Source of the DNA: Nitrospirota bacterium
GTDB taxonomy: Bacteria; Nitrospirota; Nitrospiria; JACQBZ01
Direction: 5' to 3'
Length of the DNA stretch: 12,178 nucleotides
NCBI GenBank assembly: GCA_016198945.1
Contig: JACQHO010000191.1
Span: 1 to 12,178 of the forward strand
Shown piece by piece: positions 6,790 to 12,178 of the stretch (positions are counted from its first letter, which is position 1; each line of letters starts with the position of its first letter). The notes under the pieces are model-generated. The model worked only from the letters and a program-made list of their open reading frames with translations, ran no database searches and had not been told where the DNA came from. Position numbers and translations under genes: made by a program.

Positions 6790-7461
6790 ATGCTCTATGC
6801 GATTGCCCATGCGCTTCTGAAAGTAGTGGGGCGGCTGCTGTTCCGAGTGCGCATCATCGGCGCGGAACATGTTCCGAAGACCGGGCCGGTCCTGATCGCT
6901 CCGAACCATGTCAGCTACCTGGACATTCCGCTTCTCGGCATCATGATTGACCGGCCGCTTCATTTTATGGGGAAGCCCAGTCTTTTCCGCGGCTGGGTTG
7001 GACGACTCTATCGCGCGCTGAACGGTTTTCCGATCGAACGCGGGCCGCGCTCTCGGAACGGATTGATGGAGGCCGTAAGCCGTCTTAAGCAGGGCCATTG
7101 CGTGGCGATGTATCCCGAAGGCGGCCGGAGCCTGAGCGGGCGTCTCCAGAAACCGATGCCGGGAGTCGGGCTGATCGTGGCACAGAGCGGGGTGAAGGTC
7201 ATCCCGGCTTATGTGGCCGGAACCGACAAGGTCTTGCCGGTGGGGGCCTGGATGATCCGTATCCATCCGGTGACGGTGTATATCGGCGAACCGATTGATT
7301 TTACGGATCAAATACAGAAAGGCGATGGAAAAGAGCTTTATCTCCGGATCAGCCGCGCCATTATGGAGCAGATCGTCAAGCTAAAGGCTCAGGCGACGGG
7401 TCAATCCGGCCGAACGGTCAATCCCATGCCGGATGCGGCCATGAAGGGCGGAAATCAGTAA
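6790..7461 (+). CDS. plsC: 1-acyl-sn-glycerol-3-phosphate acyltransferase (PlsC family)
   Basis: Acylates lysophosphatidic acid to phosphatidic acid in membrane phospholipid synthesis, at the inner face of the membrane. The 223 residues begin with a hydrophobic amphipathic segment (1-23). They show the four acyltransferase blocks in order: NHVSYLD with the HX4D pair His40/Asp45, GFPIERG (79-85), YPEGGRS (108-114) and VIPAYVAGT (137-145). Block III has Gly where most members have Thr (EGTRS), a mild variation. Two bases separate the start from the base after the cmk stop, so the pair is co-transcribed and probably coupled. cmk-plsC adjacency is also known in Clostridia and other phyla, often with ispH, which is absent here. 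Another acyltransferase of the superfamily, with a different acceptor, cannot be excluded. Confidence 0.88.
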   Translation: MLYAIAHALLKVVGRLLFRVRIIGAEHVPKTGPVLIAPNHVSYLDIPLLGIMIDRPLHFMGKPSLFRGWVGRLYRALNGFPIERGPRSRNGLMEAVSRLKQGHCVAMYPEGGRSLSGRLQKPMPGVGLIVAQSGVKVIPAYVAGTDKVLPVGAWMIRIHPVTVYIGEPIDFTDQIQKGDGKELYLRISRAIMEQIVKLKAQATGQSGRTVNPMPDAAMKGGNQ

Positions 7462-7475
7462 ATATAATTAAAATG

Positions 7476-7505
7476 GTGACAAATTATTAACAAGTATAGT
7501 ACAAT
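7476..7505 (+). promoter_or_regulatory. Candidate sigma70 promoter for rpsA
   Basis: GTGACA (7476-7481, 5 of 6) and TACAAT (7500-7505, 5 of 6) are spaced by 18 bases in a distinctly A/T-rich gap after plsC. A start near 7512 leaves a leader of about 60 bases before rpsA. The leader has room for autogenous control by S1, as known in E. coli, but no such structure was established here. Confidence 0.55.
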
Positions 7506-7571
7506 GCGCTTTCTTATTTTTAACGGAAGGCACCATCAACCGCATCGAGCAGAAAGGGGATACAGACCAGC

Positions 7572-9227
7572 ATGACGTTTTCGGAAAAAGCACCGATGGC
7601 TAATACAACGGCGGGGGCTCCCAACGAGGATCTCCCGATGGATATGCACGCCCTCTACGAGGAGTCGTTTAAAAATCTAAAGGAAGGAGGAGTCGTCGAA
7701 GGGACGATCGTTGCGATCCAGCAGGCCGGTGTGGTGGTGGATATCGGTTACAAATCCGAAGGGCTGATCCCCGCGAGCGAATTCAGCAGCGCCGAGATCG
7801 CGGCGCTCAAGGTCGGAGACACGATCCAGGTTTATCTCGAAGAACGCGAAGACAGCGAAGGGAACCTCATCCTGTCCAAAGAGAAAGCGGCCAAGATGAA
7901 GGTCTGGGAGGTCCTGGAAAAATCCTTCGAAAACGGCGAGGTGGTCGACGGCAAGATGGTCTCGAAGGTCAAGGGCGGGATGATGGTGGACATCGGCGTC
8001 AAGGCCTTCCTCCCGGGCTCGCAGATCGACCTCCATCCGGTCCGGGACCTGGATTCCCTGGTCGGCAAGACCTTCCCGATGAAGATCATCAAGATGAATC
8101 ACCGCCGGGGCAATATCGTCGTGTCCCGCCGCGTCTTGCTGGAGGAGTCCCGGGACAAGAAGCGGCGCGCCGCCATGGCCACGCTGGAAGACGGGCAGCT
8201 GGTGGACGGGACGGTGAAGAACATCACGGAATACGGGGCCTTTATCGATCTGGGCGGCATCGACGGATTGTTGCATATCACGGACATGTCCTGGGGCCGC
8301 GTGAATCATCCCACCGAGGTTCTTTCGGTCGGCGACCGGACCCAGGTTGTGATCCTCAAATACGATAAAGAGACCGGCCGGGTTTCGCTCGGGCTCAAAC
8401 AAAAGACACCGGATCCCTGGACCAAGGTGGAGCAGAAATTCCCGGTCGGGACCCGCGTGAAGGGAAAGATCGTGAGCATCACGGACTATGGCGCGTTTGT
8501 CGAGTTGGAGCCCGGGATCGAGGGGCTCGTCCATATCTCCGAGATGTCCTGGAGCCATGAAGTCCGTCACCCCTCCAAGCTGGTCTCGGTCGGAGACCTG
8601 GTGGACGTGCTCGTCTTGATGGTGGACCGGGACAATCGCAAGATCTCGCTCGGCATGAAGCAGGTCACGGCGAATCCCTGGAACGCGGTCGAGGGAAAAT
8701 ATCCGATCGGCAGCAAGATCACGGGCAAGATCAAGGGGCTGACCGACTTCGGCGCGTTTGTGGGGCTGGAGGAGGGGATTGACGGACTGATCCATATCTC
8801 GGACATGTCCTGGACCAAGCGCCTGACCCATCCCTCCGAGTTGTTTAAAAAAGGACAGCCGGTCGAGGCCGTCGTCCTCAAGGTGGACAAGGAGAAGGAG
8901 CGCCTTTCCCTGGGCTTCAAGCAGCTTCAGTCCGATCCGTGGGAGACCGGCATTGCCGAGAAATACCGCGTCGGTGATGTAGTGAAATGCAAGATCGTGA
9001 AGGTCACGGATTTCGGGGTCTTTGTGGAGCTGGAGGAGGGCGTGGAGGGACTGATCCATGTCAGCGAAACCGGCATTGAGCCGTCCTCCCGCATCGGCGA
9101 TGCCATGCAGATCGGCGACGTCATCCGCGCCCAGATCATCCGGATGGAACTGCCCGAGCGTAAAATCGCCCTGAGCATCAGGACCTACAAGAACGAACAG
9201 GAACGAGCCCAGAAAAAGGACAAGTAA
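7572..9227 (+). CDS. rpsA: 30S ribosomal protein S1
   Basis: RNA-binding ribosomal protein that brings mRNA to the 30S subunit. The 551 residues contain six S1 (OB-fold) domains at about 38-104, 121-187, 207-277, 292-364, 378-450 and 467-537, the full complement of E. coli S1 (557 residues). Domains 3 to 6 share the strongest repeat, with (Y/F)GAFVELxxGIxGLxHIS and a closing KISLGxKQ. Domains 1 and 2 are diverged, as expected for the ribosome-anchoring part. The ATG at 7572 follows AGGGG with about 12 bases spacing; an in-frame ATG at 7596 is an alternative with a poorer site. The acidic N-terminus and the lysine-rich tail are ordinary. Being preceded by cmk and followed by sppA and an IHF/HU gene is a common arrangement. 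Confidence 0.97.
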   Translation: MTFSEKAPMANTTAGAPNEDLPMDMHALYEESFKNLKEGGVVEGTIVAIQQAGVVVDIGYKSEGLIPASEFSSAEIAALKVGDTIQVYLEEREDSEGNLILSKEKAAKMKVWEVLEKSFENGEVVDGKMVSKVKGGMMVDIGVKAFLPGSQIDLHPVRDLDSLVGKTFPMKIIKMNHRRGNIVVSRRVLLEESRDKKRRAAMATLEDGQLVDGTVKNITEYGAFIDLGGIDGLLHITDMSWGRVNHPTEVLSVGDRTQVVILKYDKETGRVSLGLKQKTPDPWTKVEQKFPVGTRVKGKIVSITDYGAFVELEPGIEGLVHISEMSWSHEVRHPSKLVSVGDLVDVLVLMVDRDNRKISLGMKQVTANPWNAVEGKYPIGSKITGKIKGLTDFGAFVGLEEGIDGLIHISDMSWTKRLTHPSELFKKGQPVEAVVLKVDKEKERLSLGFKQLQSDPWETGIAEKYRVGDVVKCKIVKVTDFGVFVELEEGVEGLIHVSETGIEPSSRIGDAMQIGDVIRAQIIRMELPERKIALSIRTYKNEQERAQKKDK

Positions 9228-9246
9228 CCAGAAAACGGGACCGAAG

Positions 9247-10128
9247 ATGAAAAGGCATCCGTTGATCATCGGCTTGATTGTTTTGATCGGTCTGGCGATC
9301 CTTTTCTTTATCGCGACCTATTCCGCCACCCTGATGCGGTCCGGCGGAGGCTTCCTCGACGACCGGATCGCGCTGATCAAGATCGAGGGGGTCATCCTCG
9401 ATTCCACCGATACCATCGAAGAGCTCCGGCGGTACAAAGACAGCTCCGGAATCAAGGCCATCATCCTCCGGATCAACAGTCCGGGCGGCGTCGTCGTCCC
9501 GTCCCAGGAAATCTACGAAGAGGTCAAAAAAATCCGGGATGGGGGGGAAAAGAAGGTGGTCGTCTCGATGGGAACGGTGGCGGCCTCCGGCGGCTATTAC
9601 ATCGCATCCGCCTCGGACCGGATCGTGGCCAATCCGGGCACGCTGACCGGGAGCATCGGCGTGATCATGGAGCTGGCCAATGTGGAAGGGCTGTTCAAAA
9701 AGATCGGGGTCGAGAGCGTGGTGATCAAGAGCGGCCGGAACAAGGACGTCGGCTCCCCCTTCCGGAAAATGAGTCCGGAGGAACGGGTGATCCTGCAGCA
9801 GTTGATGGACGATGTCCATGACCAGTTTATCCAGGCGGTGGCCGAAGGCCGCGGGCTGACGGAGGCGGAAGTGCGCGAATTGGCGGACGGGAGCGTCTTT
9901 ACCGGACGACAGGCCCAGGAGCTCGGCCTGGTGGACGACATCGGCAATCTCCAGGATACCATCCGTCTTGCGGCCGATATCGCCGGAATCAAAGGGGAGC
10001 CCCGGATCGTGGAATCCCGAAAACGGGGGGGGGTTCTGGACCTGTTGAGGGACCAGTTCCTGGGCCGAATGCCCGGACTGCAACTGGCGCCGACAGGCGT
10101 ATCGTTGAAATATCTTCTTGCGTTTTAA
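9247..10128 (+). CDS. sppA: Signal peptide peptidase SppA, short form (S49)
   Basis: Membrane-anchored serine protease that degrades signal peptides left after secretion. The 293 residues begin with a basic end and one strong transmembrane helix (about 6-25), and the rest faces the extracytoplasmic side. The catalytic Ser is in MGTVAASGGYYIA (Ser114). The general-base Lys is most likely Lys166 in NKDVGS, 52 residues later, the same spacing as in Bacillus SppA. RINSPGG (75-81) forms part of the oxyanion region, and GSIGV is present. Length matches the single-domain class rather than the double-length E. coli enzyme. The gene starts 19 bases after rpsA with CGGGA near the start. A run of nine G bases (10025-10033) near the 3' end leaves the frame intact, since the C-terminal SLKYLLAF is family-like. 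Confidence 0.94.
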   Translation: MKRHPLIIGLIVLIGLAILFFIATYSATLMRSGGGFLDDRIALIKIEGVILDSTDTIEELRRYKDSSGIKAIILRINSPGGVVVPSQEIYEEVKKIRDGGEKKVVVSMGTVAASGGYYIASASDRIVANPGTLTGSIGVIMELANVEGLFKKIGVESVVIKSGRNKDVGSPFRKMSPEERVILQQLMDDVHDQFIQAVAEGRGLTEAEVRELADGSVFTGRQAQELGLVDDIGNLQDTIRLAADIAGIKGEPRIVESRKRGGVLDLLRDQFLGRMPGLQLAPTGVSLKYLLAF

Positions 10129-10164
10129 ACCTGCACCGATCGTCACGACACGGAGAGAAGACCA

Positions 10165-10443
10165 ATGACAAAGGCCCAATTGATCGAAGCGATGTCCCAG
10201 AAGGTGACCCACCTGACCAAGCGCCAGACCGAAATGATCGTGAACACGATCTTCAACAGCATCCGTCAGTCGCTGGCCGGCGGAGGAAAGATCGAGATAC
10301 GCGGTTTCGGGAGCTTCAAGCTCCGCAGCCGTCGGATGCGGGAGGGCCGGAACCCCAAGACCGGCTCCCAGGTCCATGTCCCGGCCAAGCGCGTGCCGTT
10401 CTTCAAGGCCGGAAAAGAATTAAAAGAGATCGTGAACAGTTAA
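10165..10443 (+). CDS. ihfB: IHF-beta / HU family DNA-bending protein
   Basis: Small nucleoid protein that binds and sharply bends DNA as a dimer. The 92 residues match the HU/IHF fold: two N-terminal helices beginning MTKAQLIEAM, then IEIRGFGSF (43-51) and the beta-arm GRNPKTG (61-67), whose Pro64 is the residue that intercalates between bases. The IEIRGFGSF wording and the position after rpsA resemble IHF-beta more than HU. The partner subunit is not in the window, so it could also act as a homodimer. The ATG at 10165 follows GGAGAG with good spacing, 36 bases after sppA, consistent with the same transcript. Confidence 0.9.
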   Translation: MTKAQLIEAMSQKVTHLTKRQTEMIVNTIFNSIRQSLAGGGKIEIRGFGSFKLRSRRMREGRNPKTGSQVHVPAKRVPFFKAGKELKEIVNS

Positions 10444-10452
10444 TCTGTGTTC

Positions 10453-10475
10453 GCGAAAGACCTTCGCAAGCTTTT
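10453..10475 (+). terminator. Weak candidate terminator after ihfB
   Basis: GCGAA (10453-10457) and TTCGC (10463-10467) form a 5-base-pair stem with a 5-base loop, followed by AAGCTTTT. The stem is short and the T-run is only four bases, so termination would be weak at best. It is the only terminator-like structure seen between ihfB and the downstream promoter. Confidence 0.25.
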
Positions 10476-10524
10476 CCAGCGGTATTCATGGTAATCGACC
10501 CGGTCATTGGTATTTGTCACCCTC

Positions 10525-10533
10525 TGCTATAAT
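10525..10533 (+). promoter_or_regulatory. Extended -10 promoter for the small-gene module
   Basis: TGCTATAAT contains a perfect TATAAT (10528-10533) with the TGn extension (10525-10527). No good -35 lies at 17 bases; TTGGTA (10507-10512) is at 15. Extended -10 promoters can work without a -35. Transcription would start near 10540, directly at the GGGAGAGG ribosome site, giving a very short leader to the ATG at 10553. This separates the three downstream genes from the ribosomal/nucleoid operon. Confidence 0.6.
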
Positions 10534-10552
10534 AAAAAAGGGAGAGGTAAAT

Positions 10553-10804
10553 ATGTCGAACAAGCAGAGACTGAATCTTGGGGGTGAAGAGGTCTGGGGG
10601 GATCTGGTCCCGGTTCAACAGGTGCAAGAAGGCTGGAGTCAATACCTTCTTACAGACGGCAGTATCGTCAAAATGAAAATAGTCGTGACGGATGTTTTTC
10701 GAGTCGACAATAAATATGATGCGGAAGGAAATCCGATTTACTATGTTAAATCCACCAACGTGGTCTCTGTGAATGCTCCAGAGGAACTTAAAAGAAAGGC
10801 ATAA
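10553..10804 (+). CDS. Small protein of unknown function, first gene of module
   Basis: An 83-residue soluble protein that I cannot assign to a named family. Its sequence is rich in beta-forming residues, with LLTDGSIVKMKIVVTDVFR (32-50), GNPIYYVKS (59-67) and NVVSVNAPEELKR near the end, suggesting a small beta-barrel or sandwich. There is no signal peptide or membrane segment. The ATG at 10553 is fixed by GGGAGAGG just upstream. A longer reading from a TTG at 10514 would begin before the -10 box and is rejected. Five bases separate it from the next gene, so the two are co-transcribed. The lower-GC, AT-leaning codon use resembles the two following genes rather than the operon upstream. It might be an accessory or antidote component of that module, but nothing in the residues proves this. 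Confidence 0.75.
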   Translation: MSNKQRLNLGGEEVWGDLVPVQQVQEGWSQYLLTDGSIVKMKIVVTDVFRVDNKYDAEGNPIYYVKSTNVVSVNAPEELKRKA

Positions 10805-10809
10805 GAAAG

Positions 10810-11184
10810 ATGCTCGCTTCCGTTTATAAAAACAAATACTCCTCGTTCAAACGCGTGAATGAGGAAAGCGAAGATTTTTCTTATGAAGAGCATGATACGA
10901 CGAATGAAAATAGGCTCCAAGATTTCGTTGCCAAGATCATTGCGGAAGTAAGCGGGGTCGAATATATCTACTGTCGTCGCGAAGGGCAGGTCAATTATAT
11001 TTGGGCGATCATCAACGAATTAGATCCGCAAGTTCGAAGGGCAGTATATAAAAAAGAAATGGCGATTATTGATTTGTTTCCTGAAATGGATTTTGACTTC
11101 AATATCATAGCTCGTATGAACAAGCCCATTCAATCCATTATCAGTCAAGATGGGATCGAGCTTATTTATAAGAAATCTAATTGA
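10810..11184 (+). CDS. Hypothetical protein, possibly degenerate nucleotidyltransferase-like
   Basis: A 124-residue, acidic, soluble protein with no membrane segment. The first 35 residues are polar and probably flexible. From about 36 the order is helix (ENRLQDFVAKIIAEV), strand (VEYIYCRR), strand (VNYIWAIINE), helix with QVRRAVYKKEMAIIDLF, strand MDFDFNIIAR (93-102), then a C-terminal GIELIYKK. This order, and its place just before a HEPN-like gene, recalls the minimal nucleotidyltransferase (MNT) partners of HEPN proteins. The defining GS...DxD active-site signature is absent, so any such relation would be to an inactive member. The assignment is inference from layout and weak pattern. The start follows AAAGG (10795-10799), inside the end of the previous gene. 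A/T-rich composition suggests transfer. Confidence 0.7.
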   Translation: MLASVYKNKYSSFKRVNEESEDFSYEEHDTTNENRLQDFVAKIIAEVSGVEYIYCRREGQVNYIWAIINELDPQVRRAVYKKEMAIIDLFPEMDFDFNIIARMNKPIQSIISQDGIELIYKKSN

Positions 11185-11206
11185 TAAACCGCTCGTCTGT
11201 TGCCTC

Positions 11207-11566
11207 ATGCCGGATCTCAATAGCCATTTTCAATTTGCCAAGATGAACGAGGAGTTTAGTCGGGAGTTGGTTTCTGGGCAGAAACATTTGGATTGGGCTG
11301 TTACTGTTATGTTTTATGCGGCTGTTCATTACGTCGAAGCTTATTTCGCGAAGCATAACATCCATTATAAGTCTCATTCTGTTAGGGAAGGAGTAATCCA
11401 TCGTGATAGAAAACTCCGAAGTATTTATGCCACATACAGAGAGTTAAAAGATGATAGTAAAGGGACACGATATGAATGCCGTATTTTCCCGGTAGAAGAA
11501 GTCGTTTCACGAATCCAGCCGAACCTGGTCACGATAAAAGATCATATTTCAGGTTTGTTGGTGTAA
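11207..11566 (+). CDS. HEPN-like domain protein
   Basis: From the ATG at 11207 the product is a 119-residue, all-helical, soluble protein. The pattern HLDWAVTVMFYAAVHYVEAYFA (28-48), then an H..R stretch (KSHSVREGVIHRDRKL), a helix with YATYREL, and DSKGTRYE (83-90) resembles the HEPN superfamily, whose members include RNases and toxins. REGVIH (Arg60-His65) fits the RX4-6H catalytic motif of HEPN nucleases, though it may be coincidental. An in-frame ATG at 11150 would overlap the previous gene by 35 bases and add a tail unlike the family, and an ATG at 11243 would cut the first helix. None has a clear ribosome site, so coupling to the upstream gene is likely. As the last gene of a lower-GC trio it may be the effector of a toxin-antitoxin or defence pair. 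Confidence 0.7.
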   Translation: MPDLNSHFQFAKMNEEFSRELVSGQKHLDWAVTVMFYAAVHYVEAYFAKHNIHYKSHSVREGVIHRDRKLRSIYATYRELKDDSKGTRYECRIFPVEEVVSRIQPNLVTIKDHISGLLV

Positions 11567-11603
11567 CCCCCCCCTCCTCCATCTTCATCCATCATTACGG
11601 CGG

Positions 11604-12178
11604 TTAATCAAACCGGCAGGAGAGCCGAAGCGCTTTTTGAAGGCGTCGCAAGTATTCTCTGCGGGGAAGCTCGACCGCGCCGAAGCGTTTGAGGTGCGGC
11701 GTCGTGAACTGTACATCGAATAACGCATAGCCCCGTTCTTTCAGCCGACCGACGAGGAAAGTTAGGCAGACCTTCGAGGCATCGCGCACGATCGTGAACA
11801 TCGACTCTCCCATGAAGGCTCCGCCCAGGCTCACGCCGTAAATTCCGCCCGCGAGTTTCCCTTCATGATAGGCCTCGATCGAGTGGGCCTTTCCGATTCG
11901 ATGCAGCGCCGTGTAAGCCGCCGCGATCTCCTTGTTGATCCAGGTTTCCTCCCGGTTCGCGCAGCCCCGAACGACGCCCTCAAAATCACGATCGATAACC
12001 ATTTCAAATTTTTTACCGCGAATCGTTTGGGCCAGTCGCCGAGGGATATGAAACCGTTCCGGCTCGATGATCGTGCGTGGATCGGGCGAGTACCAATGAA
12101 TCTGCCCGTCTTCGTCCGCCATGGGAAAGATGCCCTGGCGGTAGGCGGCCTCTAAAAGTTCGGGTGGGATGGTTTGAG
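11604..12178 (-). CDS. aat: Leucyl/phenylalanyl-tRNA-protein transferase (N-terminus cut by right edge)
   Basis: Adds Leu or Phe from charged tRNA to proteins with N-terminal Arg or Lys, marking them for ClpS/ClpAP degradation (bacterial N-end rule); cytosolic. The minus-strand frame is open to the right edge and gives about 190 residues. Its first visible part, IPPELLEAAYRQGIFP, followed by MADEDGQIHWYSPDPR, is the conserved Aat N-terminal region. The internal ATG at 12122 is therefore not the start, and the true start lies a short way beyond the window. GESMFT, ASKVCL, LFDVQF, HLKRFGA and the final PRREYL block are all present, so the C-terminus is complete. It converges on the HEPN-like gene with 37 bases between them and no terminator visible. 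Confidence 0.93.
   Translation of the reverse strand, partial: QTIPPELLEAAYRQGIFPMADEDGQIHWYSPDPRTIIEPERFHIPRRLAQTIRGKKFEMVIDRDFEGVVRGCANREETWINKEIAAAYTALHRIGKAHSIEAYHEGKLAGGIYGVSLGGAFMGESMFTIVRDASKVCLTFLVGRLKERGYALFDVQFTTPHLKRFGAVELPRREYLRRLQKALRLSCRFD

Noticed and set aside
7677..9269. 530-codon minus-strand frame across rpsA
   Set aside because: Its apparent internal repeats simply mirror the S1 domain repeats on the other strand.
11567..11603. Bidirectional terminator between the converging HEPN-like and aat genes
   Set aside because: The 37 bases hold a C-run and pyrimidine-rich sequence but no inverted repeat of useful length.
12120..12122. ATG as the start of aat
   Set aside because: The frame continues upstream with IPPELLEAAYRQGIFP, a conserved part of Aat, so the start is beyond the window.

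Overview
This is bacterial chromosome from a GC-rich, probably Gram-negative organism. Several traits fit Nitrospirota, Desulfobacterota-like or related lineages: a type I-beta DAHP synthase, a six-domain ribosomal protein S1, an IHF-beta-like protein and an Aat N-end-rule transferase. The sequence alone does not settle the phylum. The core genes are GC-rich (45 of 60 bases in one line of aroA). The stretch from about 10,800 to 11,500 is much more AT-rich (23 and 24 G/C of 60 in two lines counted).

Layout. (1) Positions 1-336, minus strand: 5' end of an aldo/keto reductase gene, cut by the window edge. (2) Positions 337-489: divergent promoter region. (3) Positions 490-7461, plus strand: a tightly packed run of pheA (chorismate mutase/prephenate dehydratase), hisC (aminotransferase), aroF (DAHP synthase), tyrA (prephenate dehydrogenase), aroA (EPSP synthase), cmk (CMP kinase) and plsC-like acyltransferase. 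Most junctions overlap or are nearly abutting; the exception is a palindrome-rich gap between hisC and aroF. (4) Positions 7572-10443: rpsA (S1), sppA (signal peptide peptidase) and ihfB-like, with a probable promoter of their own ahead of rpsA. (5) Positions 10553-11566: three small lower-GC genes behind an extended -10 promoter. The third looks like a HEPN-domain protein and the second may be a degenerate nucleotidyltransferase-like partner. (6) Positions 11604-12178, minus strand: aat, with its N-terminus beyond the right edge.

How the genes work together. AroF makes the first shikimate-pathway intermediate and AroA the penultimate compound before chorismate. PheA and TyrA carry chorismate and prephenate to the phenylpyruvate and hydroxyphenylpyruvate branches, and the HisC-family enzyme can supply the transamination. 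The cmk-rpsA extension matches the 'mixed-function supraoperon' architecture known from Pseudomonas and other bacteria, which links aromatic amino acid synthesis to nucleotide supply and translation. The most unusual parts are the small three-gene module with HEPN features, a GC-rich palindromic in-frame insert in aroA, and a chain of four hairpins between hisC and aroF.
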